Of a DNA stretch of 64,000 nt, positions 45,420 to 58,541 are shown in pieces (position 1 is the first letter of the stretch; each line of letters opens with the position of its first letter). A program made the translations under genes and the position numbers. The DNA is from Cryptomeria japonica (Eukaryota; Streptophyta; Pinopsida; Cupressales; Cupressaceae). The stretch is taken from contig NW_026729318.1 in the NCBI RefSeq assembly GCF_030272615.1, positions 38,001 through 102,000 on the forward strand. The letters are read 5' to 3'. The notes beneath the pieces were generated by a model. That model searched no databases. It saw only the letters and a list, made by a program, of their open reading frames with translations, and was not told where the DNA came from.

Positions 45420-46480
45420 TGTTGTGGTTGATGCTGGGAGGTGTTGGTGGGAGGCTGATGATGTTATGCATGGTGGATGACTTGGTTCTAATATTGGTTT
45501 TATGGTTGTTTTTCCTCCTTTTGCCCCTATTGAGGTGGTGCTTCTGGATGGTCTTATGTTCTCAATTCTAGTCTTTTTTAATGTTGAGGTTATGGGGGCC
45601 TTTTTAAAACCCATATGGGTCTCTTTTTCTCCTCTCACTCACTATTATGGATCTCTTCTGCTCCTCTCGTCCACTCTCATGGATCTCTTCTTGAGATGTT
45701 TTTCTCTTCTATGGAGGTGGAGTGGTTGCATGAGTTTTGGGCTGAGGGTCTTTTTTGGATGCTGATATCCATGTTACTGGTTGAGGGAGCCAGTCAAAAC
45801 CCTCATGGTTTTATTTATAGGAGATTTTGGGAGCCTTGTCAAAACCCTATGTCCCAGAATGTTCCTCCAGGACATGTTGTTTTTGTTTAGGTTGTGATTG
45901 GTTGCGGGAGCCTTACAAAACCCACTCTCTCAAGTTGTGGGAGCCTTGTAAAACCCATTCTCAAGGTTGAGGGAGCCTTGAAAAACCTTATGTTTTTTGT
46001 TACTCTTAGAGACAGGCTAGATGTTGGCAATTTTCAAGGGCCCAATTTGACTAGTATTTGTTTTTAGTTAGGATCAAGCTTTGTTTTTTGTGGCCTGGAG
46101 ATTTTATTATAGGTTATGGGAGTGTGAGAAAACCCTTCTTGTTAGCTGAGGGTTCTTGATATAACCCTCATTCTCTATTTTCTGAGATCTATTGTTTGCT
46201 GACTTAGACCGACTATTTTGACTAGCTTGATTTATATTGTTTTACTCTTGTTTTTTGGGTGGTGTTTGATTGGTTGTGGCAACTCTATTTCTTTGTTTAT
46301 GTTTTATACAACCTTTGTGTTTTCGGATCTAGATGCCCATAAGTCTAGAAGGTTTCAGGTCCTTTCTAAAAACATGTGGTTTGTTGTCAGGTTGTCTAGT
46401 CTAATTTTTGATGGGAGCTCTTTGATTGTAAGGGTTTTGAGGCCCCTTCAAAACCTATTTTATGTTAATAAAAAAATTCA
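45420..46480 (+). mobile_element. probable 5'-truncated LINE 3' region
   Basis: T/G-rich DNA with at least six irregularly spaced copies of a GGGAGCCTTG.AAAACCC motif (about 45783, 45826, 45904, 45937, 45967, 46113), ending GGCCCCTTCAAAACCTATTT and an AATAAAAAAATTC tail. This resembles 3' untranslated regions of plant L1 elements. No reverse transcriptase is present. Frames at 45502-45765 have no recognisable domain. Confidence 0.4.
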
Positions 46481-46489
46481 CAACTAGCT

Positions 46490-48700
46490 AAGAAATAAAA
46501 TGCAAACAAGAGGTGGATATTAGAATGCAAGTCAAATCTTAATACCACAAAATTAAAATTTCATATCAAAAAATTCTAACTAGCTCAACTATTTAGATCT
46601 CACAATCTAAGAAACTCATCAAGAACCAAGGAAAACTAGAACACTTAAAGATAGAAGAACATTTGATCAATTAAATTGAAAGGAAATAAAAGGATTCATC
46701 ATGTTTTTTGAAAAAATGGAGGGTTTATGCAAGGCACAAATATCTTTAGCTAGGATTGTAGGTAATTAGTAAGGAAAAAGAATAATATAATAATGTATTA
46801 TTAGGATGAATATTATATTTCCAAGTAAGTGTAGATGTGCATTTAAGTAGTATTTCTAAGATTCAAAAGTGGATAGAATCAAATATTTTTGCCATAAAAT
46901 TTAACAAGGAAGAAAATAGTTAGGGTAAGTCCATAGCGTGAACAACAAGAACTTGATGCATTCTATCAAATTACATCCAACGATTAAAATTTGTTAGATC
47001 AATCACTTGAATGAATCGTGAAGTAGGAAAGTGATCGTTGAAATATTGTTTATAAATAAGACTTGAAAGAAAAATCATGCAAACTATATACAAATGTGTT
47101 TTAATGTTGAACGAGGCTATATTAGATGCACTCCCTATTCAAATGCATTCTTGATGGGTTCTCAAGGCCACTTCTAAGGTACCAATAAAGTATATGCCTA
47201 CATAGGTCAAAATTTATTTACAGTTAAGTATCTAAACCCCATGTATAAATTGTCAAAGTAAGTATCACCAAAACTCCTTGAGGTAAAATCTAATAGCCTT
47301 GACAAAAACCACTACCCCTTTGCCAGGTTCAATGATGTAAAGTCTTTATTAATGATGCTATAGTAATTTTTTAATTAGGTATATCATGGCTTTCTCCATG
47401 CTTCCACAACTTATTATGTCTTCCTCTTTGGCCCTAGTATTTTAGGCTGCATATAATCATGTACAAGTCTTAAGCTAAAATAGTAATCCATGAACCTCCA
47501 TTATTCTCCATTTACTCTTTTCCATTCTTCCTCTCATTAAGCATTGAGTACTCACCATCCCCAATTCCTAATTCGAGGGTTCACTTTTACTTTAAGTCTC
47601 AAAATCTTGGCCTTTTAATATTTCCCCTACACATTTCCCTCTCTCCACATCCCTTCTCCCTTTCTCATTATGGGGCTCATAATTGTAGGGTTACACATAC
47701 CATCAAACTCAAAGGTTATATAAGGTATGTGGTAAAACTAATCACTAACCCTTGAAATTCTTCCACCCTATTTTCCTTGTTGTTTTCTCTTCTAGCATTA
47801 GGAACATCGCATTAATGATCCCTAATTCATTTCTCTTAGGTCATAGACTTTTCAATTTTTCTATTTTCTTTTACCAAAAACTACATTTGCAACTCTATAT
47901 CCCTAATACCTAATCCCTTTCCTTTATCTTTTTATCCATATTATTTAGTGGTATTAGATCTACCCTCACCTTGATCCCACAACCTTTTCCATCAGTATTA
48001 GGTATCCCTTTCCCCAATTATTTCTCCTTTTTGCATATTTTCCTTTCAAACTCCTAAAAATTTAAATACAAACTTCTTAAAAGTGTGTCACTATGTGGTA
48101 ATCCTAAACCCTAGTTCCCAACTACTTAAAAATTTAAATACAAACTTCTTAAAAGTAAAACTAAGATGGTACACTAAAGAATGCCATAAGCATGGAGAGA
48201 ATTGTGTGACTTATTTTTGATAAATTTCTATTGGTCTAATGTATGAATTAAAAAAATATTGAAGATGACAAAAACTAAGGAGGAATTAGTAAAATATAAT
48301 GAACAAATATCTAAAAGTGTGGTTAGACAACTAGAAGAAAACTTGAAATAAAAGTAATAAATCTAACAATTTATTTTATAGTTAACTCCTCACATTATAG
48401 TAAAAATAAATGAGAATATTTCCTATTTCCTCTTCATATAATAATGTTGTAGAATTGATCACCAAAGTAGAATCCTAGTCAAAGATACGAAACAAAAATT
48501 AATAGAAAAAGATAAAATTGATATTTTCAAATTAGAGTGGGAAAATATAATGTTGAAGTAAGAAATTCTAATGAAAGATGAGAAGGTTGAGACTTCTCCA
48601 CCACTTAAAAGAAGTAAAGTTTGATTGAAGGATTATGGTAGGGAAGAACTAATGTTTATAATCAAAGCCACTAAGAGCACTACTACACTAAGGGAATGTC
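46490..48700. other. unassigned AT-rich DNA
   Basis: No gene supported. TTAAAAATTTAAATACAAAC with a following CTTCTTAAAAGT occurs twice (about 48056 and 48126), a local 70-bp duplication. Confidence 0.5.
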
Positions 48701-48717
48701 CACATGTTGTTGCTTAC

Positions 48718-49013
48718 AGGGCTTAAGCTCTATTTTTAAGGAAGAGGCAGTCCCATGAAAAAAATATTATGTCATTTGTCAATTACATAAATTTTAGAAA
48801 AAAAAACTAAATTTGTTTACTACCAATTTACTTAAATTTAGGGGTTTAAACTTAAGTTAATTTGCACTATAAAGTTCATGACATCCTTAAATTTCGAAGC
48901 TGAAATTTTTAAGCTGAAGTGCAAAACAAAATTCATGGGACCACTAGCTTTAAAATATTCTTAAAAAGCACAGCAGCTCCAGCTCTATTTTTTAGGAAGC
49001 CCCTCTCCATGAG
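48718..49013 (-). repeat. about 300-bp dispersed repeat, copy B
   Basis: On the minus strand it shows the same ordered blocks as copy A (37974-38376): CATGGAGAGGGGCTTCCTAA at 49013, CTAGTGGTCCCATGAA, and CATGGGACTGCCTCTTCCTT at the far end. The spacing between blocks differs, so internal parts have been lost or exchanged. Confidence 0.5.
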
Positions 49014-49305
49014 ACCCCACTAGCTTATTTTGGCTAGTAGTAGCTGCTCAACTTTTATAGGAGTAATTTGTGGAGCAACTGACCCCATGGAAAGTAAAAT
49101 GGTTGCTTATTTTTATGCAATCATGTTAGATCATTTTTCGAAGTGAAAATATTAGTAATATTTTTGCAAATAAAAATTGTAGGCAAAATTATAGAAAAAT
49201 AGAAAGGAAAGGAAACAAATATGGTAAAGCCACATGTCTATTTTTTCAATAAGAAAATGTTGATACAACTGCATGGAAACATGAGATAAAGAAGAAAACT
49301 TGACA

Positions 49306-49850
49306 AGTCCATACATGCCCATCAGAGCATTTCAAAACTATAATATTTCACAACAATCCCCCTTTTATTATCTGTTGATGGATATACATAGTGTAACTTG
49401 GCACAGACGGTGAGAATGCTAGGTTCACAGCTCTCAATTTCATATTCTTCTGGAAGTTTATAGTTCTTTGTAAACAAATCCATTTTGTTCATATCCTGCA
49501 ACCACGAAATTCACATTGTCAAAAAGTTCACGTGCATTTTCGGTGCTTCCACATTTTGCAAACATGTCTACCAGGGCAGCCGCAACTACAACATATGAAG
49601 TACATGTAACCTGTTCCAAAGCTCCCATTTCGGCACAGGCAGTAGGGACGCTGGAAAGGGTTGATATGCCTGCAGATTGCATTTGCTTGAAAGTTTCTAA
49701 ATCCTTTTCAACAAACCCATTTTCTGCATATCCTTCAATCATAACATAGCATGAGAGTTTTGAGGCATTCAGCCAAGCAGTTGACCTGGCTTGTCTTTGC
49801 ATCTACATTTTGCATACAGGTCTCCCAGAGCATTTCCATTTCCAAATACA
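49306..49850 (-). pseudogene. PPR-protein pseudogene fragment, copy B (inverted)
   Basis: On the minus strand it encodes ASKLSCYVMIEGYAENGFVE, CAEMGALEQ, ALVDMFAKCGSTENARELFD and a shortened last repeat with VVAGYEQNGFVYKEL. It aligns with 38395-38960 over the full length. It has lost a few codons after LFDNV that copy A keeps, and copy A has its own stops. Only about four repeats remain, so it is a remnant. The pair forms an inverted duplication with arms of about 550 bp and a spacer of about 10.3 kb. Confidence 0.8.
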
Positions 49851-50670
49851 GTAACTCTCTCAACTCTGTGCTTTTAGCCCATTTTACTTTTGCAGCGCGG
49901 CAACTTGTCCTGTGCGGATGGGCGGGAGGTTTAAAATTTGAAATTCAGGAGCATTTACCAAACGGCATGAGTTAACGGCAGAAGTGAGGGCACGAATTTC
50001 GGCTGGGCCCCACATCAGCCAGCCACTATAACAAGTTCTTTTGTCTAATATGATGCTATTTAATTATCTTATCACTAATCGAAGAATCATAATCATTTTT
50101 CACATATTTTCGTAACATATGAACATATATGTCAAATGCAACTGTTGAACTTATATGACTAAGATCTCTATTATAGCTAACTAATAAGTAGGGATGAAGT
50201 TACTGCTAATAATTAAGTTATTAAAAATGGTTATATCAATTGCCCTATGAAATGAAGTACATGGAAATATATGCGAGCCATAAAAAGCTCAAGATTTACA
50301 TAGAAAATTATTATGAGAGAATACCCACCACTAATGTATCACCACAGTTATATCATTTCGAATATACTACATTTAAAACAATAAGTTTCTTTATAGATTC
50401 TCAATCTATTAGTCTACATTGTATCTATCTTCTACAATCATTCTCACATTATTTCACCCTTTCACTAGAGTATTCAACATGTATATTTACATAGATCATT
50501 CTTTGTAAATTTGCACAACATCTACCTTACAACCAACCTTGGTACATTCACATAGGTAGATAAGTAGATTCATTATGGTGGAATACTACTCTTGTAACTA
50601 GCTAACCACCAAGTGGAATACTAAAACGTAAAAAACTATAACTGGACTATATCATGATATTAGCATACAA
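49851..50670. other. unassigned DNA
   Basis: The first 180 bp are comparatively GC-rich (for example GTGCGGATGGGCGGGAGG), then AT-rich. No coding or RNA feature supported. Confidence 0.5.
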
Positions 50671-50675
50671 TACAC

Positions 50676-52044
50676 TGTTGGCATTGCATGAAGATTGCAT
50701 TGAAGAATTATAGTGTTGTCGTTGATGTCAATAGCAACTAGTAATGAAGCAGTAAAGCAACCAGTAATGAAGCAGTGTAGATCAACCGATAACCATATCC
50801 AGTTGAGAAGAAGAACCCTAACCAATGAAGCTTGGAGATCAGTTGTGATGATCTATGATAGGATGATGATTGGTGATGAAGATGCCACGAAAGCATGTTG
50901 CACGTGATGAGTTTCTAGAAGGTTTTGGCGTGTAAAGATAACCGTTTATCTTGGGAATGATCAAATGCATAGTATGAAGTGACAAACGTGTGATGTGTTA
51001 CAAGATTCAAAGTGTGATGATCCAGGAGCGGTTGTAGATGCCTAGAAAAATGTAAAGTTGTTGCAATGTAATCCAACGGTCAAGATTGAACCAATGTGTT
51101 TGTAATCTCTATGAGAATTTTAGGGTTTTTGTTCTGTTACCGACCTAATATATTTATTAATAAGGTCGATGGATTGATTGAATGAGTGGTTGGCAAATTT
51201 GATTAAGTGTGAAAGAGATTGTTGTTGAACCAGGAGGTGTGTATGCAGAATGATGTGAAGGCATATAGGAGCAGTAAAGGACTTGATTCAACAAGGAAGT
51301 ACTATTTCCAGATCGGTCAAAGAACCTATTGTTCTCTAACCATTACAAGAGCTTGAAATCCCCTCACAGGGTAATCTCTAATAGGCTTGTTGCTAAAATC
51401 CTCTAACCAGGTGATCCATTAGCTTGGATTTGAAATCCTCCATTGAGGTATTACCTTTGACAGGGTATTACCTTTAACAGGGTATTTGTAGTCAATTCCT
51501 TAACCAGGTGGTCCTTAACCAGATTTGTTCCTAACATAACATTTTTGTATAAGCTTCTAACTAGGCCTAGCTCCTAATAGGGCGAACTTCAGAAGAGTTC
51601 AAAAATACTTGTGGGTATTCATTGCCACCATGGTTTTTCCCATTCAGGTTTTCACGTGAAAAATCATTGTGTCAAGTGGTGAATGATTTTGTGGATGTGT
51701 TTTTGGTATGGTTGATATGAATGATTGGTAAATTTGCATAGATATATCTAAATAATTGGAAATGATCTGAAATATGTTATTATTGATATCAGTGAAGTGG
51801 TTTAAGGTTTTGGTCAAAGGATATTTAAGTTTTAGATTAGTTGCATTATATCACTGAAGTATTAGGTCAACCGATAAGGTTTAACAAAGCGACTACACAT
51901 TTGTTAAAGTGTCTAAAGCAATAAACTTTGTGAATTGATTCTATGGTGAAAATAAGTTTGGTGAAAATTCAGTTTATTTTCCAACTACTGATTCACCCCC
52001 CTCTCAGTAGTTGATTGGATCTGTATAGTTTAATCATATTATCA
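50676..52044 (+). mobile_element. solo Copia-type LTR, 1369 bp
   Basis: It begins TGTTGGCATTGCATG and ends CATATTATCA, flanked by TACAC at 50671-50675 and 52045-52049. It contains GGTTTTTCCCATTCAGGTTT and, near its end, GATTCACCCCCCTCTCAGTA. Same family and orientation as the Copia LTRs at 4126 and 12945, opposite to the other solo LTRs. Confidence 0.88.
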
Positions 52045-52049
52045 TACAC

Positions 52050-54887
52050 GCTATCAACAATTATGTATGTATGTTAATAATCATCATAACTAGTAAGTTA
52101 TTTATTGACAACAAAACTCAAATAGTTATTAATTATACTCTTCTAGTAGTAATATATCATTAAACACTACCATCACAACTAACATTTGTAACTCCTCCCA
52201 AAAATACCATAACTTCTTATCAACATTGAATTATCCAGGTCTCCTTGACCTAATAAAAAATCATTGATCCTTATTTGTTCAACCTCTTATCACCACCATT
52301 AATTCTATGATAAATAATATTTTAAATTTCTTGTTCAAGAGATTTTTTTGATGCTCCAATGCTTTTGACCTTGTGCCTTTCATAGAAATATGTTGTAGAT
52401 AATGTTTTTATGTGATTTGGATTTCAATATTTTAATGGCGTAGATTATTTGTATTACATTATTACATTTTTAAGATAGTTCAAATTTGAAAAAAAACGTG
52501 TTTGGAGTGCATGATTGGTTGTACTTGACATTCTCATGCTTTGTAGAAGAGAAAATCACATCAACAAGGGGAGGGCATTTGAAAGTTGAACTTCAAAGTC
52601 AAATTTTCTAAGTAGCAAACACTAGGGGAGAGAGGCATGGGATGTTGTAGGACAATAACACTTTTCATTAACGACTAATGATGAGGTCACTTTTTAGTTT
52701 TGAAATAGTAGCATTTCATTTCATTTTCTTATTTTTTGTAAAAATAAGTGTAAACTTCACTTGTGAGGGGAAATATCACCACTATTGCATGTTTCTAGTA
52801 TGCATCAAATTTACCAAAGTTAAGGTTTACTTCAAGTGGCAGTGAAAATTTCTTATACTATTAGACATCGAGTAGCAGTGATCAACAACAATCGCTACAA
52901 TTGAGAAAATATCCCTATTAAGTTTGAAATGAGAACGTATACATCATTGATGTTCTAAATAGTTATAGAGGAGAGAAACTAGCTGCAAAGTTATTCTAAT
53001 TATTGAACTTCTTGAAAGTGTGGTTGGAAAGGTTCACTAAAAGTGCAAGTGATAGAAGTTCTTTTATTTAGGTGATCATGTGTCAAGATCTAAACAACAA
53101 TATTTAGACCTAAAATTATGTATAATCATACAATTCTACTTCCAATTGATGCACGATGTACTTCCCCTTAATGAGAATATTTTAGTGAACAAACACACTA
53201 ATGTAAAGTAGTTCATAAATTATTAACTGGTTAGTGGTACTCCAAAAAGACATATGAGGTCAATAGATGATGCTGTTTCTATTCATATCCAATTTTTTGG
53301 TAATCCCGTGTGGAAAAAATGAAGGCTCATGAGAACTACCTTTCATTTGAATCACAATCATGAGCCAAAAGAGTTGGACATTCACTAGTTGATAGTGGAT
53401 ATTTTTACCATGCTCACACTATGGGGGGAGGGGGGGTACTGAAAAAAATATTATTGTTTTCACATAAGTCAATAATGCAAGTTGTTAACACAACTCACAT
53501 AGCTATTACAGGAGTGGAAATGGTTACTTAAGGTTTGTTTGTTTGTTTCTACATTTGAGTTGTTGAGACAACTCAATATATTAAGGAGTTCTTAGAGGAG
53601 GCTACCTATAAAATAAAATATGTGAATCCTATAAATATATAATAAGTTATGGAATAAGATAGTGTGTAGATGCAATATATTTTTTTTTGTAAATTTTTTC
53701 TCTATATTTCTTATAATAAGGACAAAACACTATCATGGACAACATATCGAATCAAATGCATGTGAACATTAATTTTCTTCATCCTTTGATGCTTGAATGA
53801 TTTTTTTGAAATGTTAAGAGAAATTTGGTCAACATACAAAAATATTTTATGAAAATTTTATAATAAGTTATCCAATCCATAGAACGTCTTGGTTGGCAAG
53901 AACTACACCTTGATATTTAACCTTAATGGAAGATAATGTAATAGAAGTTTTCTTCTTGCAAGACCATTGTTACTAAACCAAATGTAATATTGATATGTGT
54001 GGAACTCAAATCTTGGGGCTATGGGAGAGAGATAAGATTTCAAATCTCTATGACATATGTCATTACAAAAATGAATAAGTTCAGTTGCAATCCTAATAAA
54101 ATCATATCTTTTATAGATTATCAAATTATAAAAACAAAAAATAAACACAGTAAGCTAGATTTGGAAATAAGACAAAGAAGAACTTGGATCTACAAATTGA
54201 GGTTCCTTAGTCTGAGGATGTTTGTGTAAATAGAAAAGAGAATAATTATAGTCATGAGGTCATGTAGGTATGTCTCTTGATATAGTCTAAAATAGTCAAA
54301 CATGTGTGTTGGGTGGCCTAGTCAAGGTGTTTTGGCATGTTCAAAATTCACTGAAACCTATAACAATATTCTTTGTGCTCTTTTAATACTTTTTCTATTA
54401 GATATTCATTAAAACTAAAAAATGATAACAATAATAACATAGACAATGCAATATAAATCTAAGAAGTAAGTAAATTTACGTCTTGTTTTTATAAAAGTCA
54501 AGTTCAACTAGTTTGTGTGATTATATAAAATATATTATTGTACAAGATCAAATAACATTTTGTAGTATGTATAGAATATTATCTATTTAAGCAAAAAAAA
54601 GTGATGAATTATATAACCATTTGTAGAATCAATTATATTAACGTAATAATGAACATATAAATTGTTTTTAATTAAATTATTAGATATGGTGGGTTCAATT
54701 TGACATAGATTATTCTATGCATGAATAAAATAAAACTAAATCAATGTAGAAACATGGCCTTATGATGGATTTGATAATATTCATATCCGTACTTGTATCA
54801 TCCTTACCTAATCATTATCCATTGTTGTACAAATAGTTTGAAGTAATTCAAAATACGTAATTCACAAAAAGTGTAAATGAATGCCAC
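52050..54887. other. unassigned AT-rich DNA
   Basis: No gene or element boundary supported. A G-rich run (GGGGGGAGGGGGGG) lies at about 53423-53436. Frames opposed at 53903-54229 have no domain. Confidence 0.5.
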
Positions 54888-54892
54888 CATTC

Positions 54893-56726
54893 TGAAGATG
54901 GAAATGGTAAAACTTCATTGATCATATTGAATGTAGGCATACATATATATAATATTTCAATGTGGTTAGTAGTTCCAACAACTACTAGTAACCAACAATG
55001 TAATAGATGACATAGTTATGCCAACATTTCCCCCCTTATTACATTGTTCCTAAAAAAGTTGCCTTAGGGACCCCCCTTAAGGCTTACACAACAAAACTTG
55101 CTAATTACATTATATGAATACATATTTGTAGAAGATCTTCTCTTGAAGAAGAAAATCTTGAGCCAAATGAGGCTTCATCAAGTTGTCTTGTGACCCTCCA
55201 AAAGGCGTATCTTCGAGCCATGTTCTTAAGCTCTTAGTCCCAAACTCTCGAATCATAGAGTCTTGAATTATTCAACAATGATCCCTAAGAGATATGAAAA
55301 ATCTATATCATTGTCTAATGACCGCAACAAGGTATAATTCTTGATCATATACTTTGAAGCTCCCTTGACAACAATCCATATTGAGCTCAACACCAAATCT
55401 CAAACCTGTCTCCAAAATATAACCTTTACAATGAATGTATTCTTCAAATCTGTCTGCGTCAAAAGGAAAACTAAAAGCAAGAAATACTTAAAACCAAAAA
55501 TTCTTCTCAAGGAAAACATCATCTCAAAGCTAGAAGCTAACTCAAGATGATGGAAATTCCTCCATCCTCCGATGCCGCCAACCTTCGAGTTGCTCCTGTT
55601 ACACTTTACCCACCAAAAATAGCACTAGAGGAAGTCATACAATCTTTGATAGAAGTGTAATAGGTACAATAAACTTTAGATGAATCACTCCTCAATAAAC
55701 ACAAACATGAAAATCATATAACACTTTCCCTTGCATTCAGCTGCTAGAATAAATCTTGATAGATTGCATAAATAACCCAATATAAAAGATGCAATTGGAG
55801 AACTAAGTCTTTCCATGGTATTATATATCTTTAATGATACAACTATGCACCTCTTATCTCTCAATGTCAATGTTAGAACGTCTTATAACAAATCTTTTCA
55901 TTCAAACGAACTTATTTCATTATTGTCCCAAGAGAAAACAAAATGACCTAATTTTATTAGTAACTGCCTTGTGCTTCCAATCAAAACTCCATTCTCTTCT
56001 TGATATGATAGCAATCTTTCAGTATAGACATCAAAATGAAAAACTAGAATCTCAAATCGTTAGTGTCAACATCTCATAATAAATCTAGCAATCACCGAGA
56101 ATAAACAAACTTCCTACCAAACTCCTTATTACTCCAACACTATAAACTTATCTTTCCAAATACATAACAAAAAAATAAACTTACTGTGCTCCTTTATAAG
56201 ATCAAGCGGGTTTACTCTCTTCAATCTCCTTTTCCATACCATTCTACAATATTTTTGTGATCATATTCAGTGTTCTTTTATTGTGAAATTAGCAAGGTAA
56301 AAGCATCATCTATTTGGGCACAATCCAAACTTTCATCGTTGTACAGGAAGAAATGTATTCACACAGTCATCACTGGCACTGGAAGTGAACTATGGTAGAA
56401 AAACTTCTTCTAACCTATAACTGTCTCCCATTATTTTTCGCAAACCATAATATTCTTAAAGCATAACGTAAATGCCCTCAAAGTAAAATTTTGGAACAAC
56501 AATTACCAGTTAGCTGAAACACCATGCAGGCTGCAAAGCCTTCCTCTACGTAAGTTGTGAGAAGATCTTCCTCCTAAACTCCCATCATCGTGATCATCTC
56601 CCCTCTGATACCAAATGAAGATGTAAATGGTAAAACTTCATTGATCATATTTAATGTAGCCATACATATATATAAGAGTTCAATGTGGTTACCAACAATG
56701 CAATAGATGACACAGTTACGCCAACA
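54893..56726 (-). mobile_element. TRIM-like non-autonomous LTR element
   Basis: 1834 bp flanked by CATTC (54888-54892 and 56727-56731). Short LTRs lie at 54893-55026 (134 bp, the 3' LTR) and 56616-56726 (111 bp, the 5' LTR), reading TGTTGGC.TAACT...CATCTTCA on the minus strand. A primer-binding site (minus strand TGGTATCAGAGGGG, 56599-56612) follows the 5' LTR, and a purine tract (AATAAGGGGGGAAA, about 55027-55040) precedes the 3' LTR. The 1.6-kb interior has no gag or pol domain. LTR divergence is mainly a 20-bp-class indel plus several substitutions. It must be mobilised by another Copia element. Confidence 0.88.
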
Positions 56727-56731
56727 CATTC

Positions 56732-58470
56732 TAGCTATAATTATGTATTACGTTATGGAGTAATATACATGAATGTTGTTATTCTTAAATGGATTTCTTT
56801 GTAAACCTTTATATATCTATTATTTGCATTCTATCTGGTCAATAAAACAAATGCATTTTATCTAAAATTACAAATGTGTAGTGTTTGGTCAATAAAACAA
56901 TAAATATATGTTCTTATTTGTAGAATCTATTTGTATTCTTACTGGTCCTTATTACCTAATAAACTTCCTATGTTGGCTTTCAAATTTAGAATTCAATACT
57001 AGAAACATTTCATGCTAGAAACTTTAAGGTCATCTTAAAGATGTGTAACATCATTATTATTTTTAGTCTTTTAAAAAATTAATAAAATGACATATGTAAG
57101 TGATAAATTCATCCATTCATATATATATCCATAGCTCCAATTTCAATGAATTGACACTAAGATCAAATTATGAAATATTTACATTTATTAAATATTATAC
57201 AACAATATAACTAACTACCATCACTAGTTCCATCAGAAGAAAAAAACATAACTTAAATGTAGCATATCTAAAAATATATTATAATTTTATTATTTTTTCA
57301 CATTCTCTCTTAATAAAAACCTAAAAAAAAACTTAAAACTATTGAAGAAACTATAATATATATAATGTGCCAATAGCCTAGAAAACAACAAAAACATTAT
57401 TAATATGGAGAATAAAAAAATATTTAATTTTCATCGAACAAGTTTTTGAGATTCAAAATAAAAGACCGTGAACATTCTCCCTTTCTAGGATAAGTCTATT
57501 CATATCATTGCCTCTGCTCAAGACAACATGATTCTTTCGAGGGCTAAGTTTCATGATGTTTGAAATGGTATAAGAATTAAAATACGTTTGAGTAATGTAG
57601 GCGAGTAATGTAGTGTTTATTTGATAACTTTTCTCATCATTTTGTTTGGTGTTGTAAAATAATAGCATATTGTAAGATAGGAATGCATTCCTTAGTAATT
57701 TATAAATGGGATCTTCAACTACTTACGTGACATTGCATATGATTCAACAAGTCCATTGAAAATATAGACACAAGTCAAAAGGCTTCAACAAAGAGGACAT
57801 AGTAATGGTCACATTGTGAATAAATATATAGAGTTTGTAGAAAGCATTAGTAATGAGTGCTCAAGTGCAACATAAGTGGTGATTGGGCAAAGTCATTTTG
57901 TGAGGCATCTTCATCATCTGTGGTGATTGGGCAAAGTCATTTTGTGAGGCATCTTCATCATCTACCATGATCTCTTCCTCTTGGCTATTAGAGACCCAAA
58001 TTTTAAATGTTCCAATAGTTTAGTTTTGAATTATTTCTACCATCACAAATGTTAAACACAGTATTCATCTATCACACAATGAATGTATAATGAAAAAGCA
58101 TACATAAGTTTGATGTTAATGTTTAACCTAATTTAGATATAAATCTTTTTTATACTTTATATGAATTTTGTATCATTTGTATTGTAATGTTATTGATGAA
58201 ATTTAAGAAATTGATTTTCTTCATTTTAATTCAAAGCATATGAATCTTGTTGATAAATAGTTGTCAATATGATATTACATAAGTAGCATCACTAATTAAT
58301 ATTTTTTGACTTAGTATAAGCAAAGAGCATTTCATTTGATTAAATGAAAGTGTTTTGTACATAGCTTAATATAAATTTGTGAAACTCCATCTAATTTAAG
58401 AAAATTATAAGCAATTTTACGATTTTACATTTTTTTATCAAATGGTGTTGCAAGATAAATGCTTTTAATC
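56732..58470. other. unassigned AT-rich DNA
   Basis: No gene supported. It contains the perfect 44-bp tandem duplication described separately. Confidence 0.5.
57876..57963. repeat. perfect 44-bp tandem duplication
   Basis: 57876-57919 and 57920-57963 are identical, each starting GTGGTGATTGGGCAAAG and ending CATCTTCATCATCT. The lack of differences suggests a recent event. Confidence 0.95.
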
Positions 58471-58474
58471 TATG

Positions 58475-58541
58475 TGGTTAAGTTTGCTTGAGTTGGAGTA
58501 GTACTGAGATGGGTGACCTCTCCGTAAGACCCTTTGCTTCA
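58475..58541 (+). rRNA. 5S rRNA-derived fragment
   Basis: The 67-bp stretch aligns without gaps to the 3' half of plant 5S rRNA: GTTAAG, GCTTGAGTTGGAGTAGTACT, GAGATGGGTGACCTC and a GTAAGACC block. The RNA polymerase III internal control region (boxes A and C) is recognisable, but the 5' half is too diverged or deleted. It is not a working 5S gene. It may come from a 5S-derived retroelement such as a SINE3 or a Cassandra-type LTR, but no element ends were identified. Confidence 0.7.
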
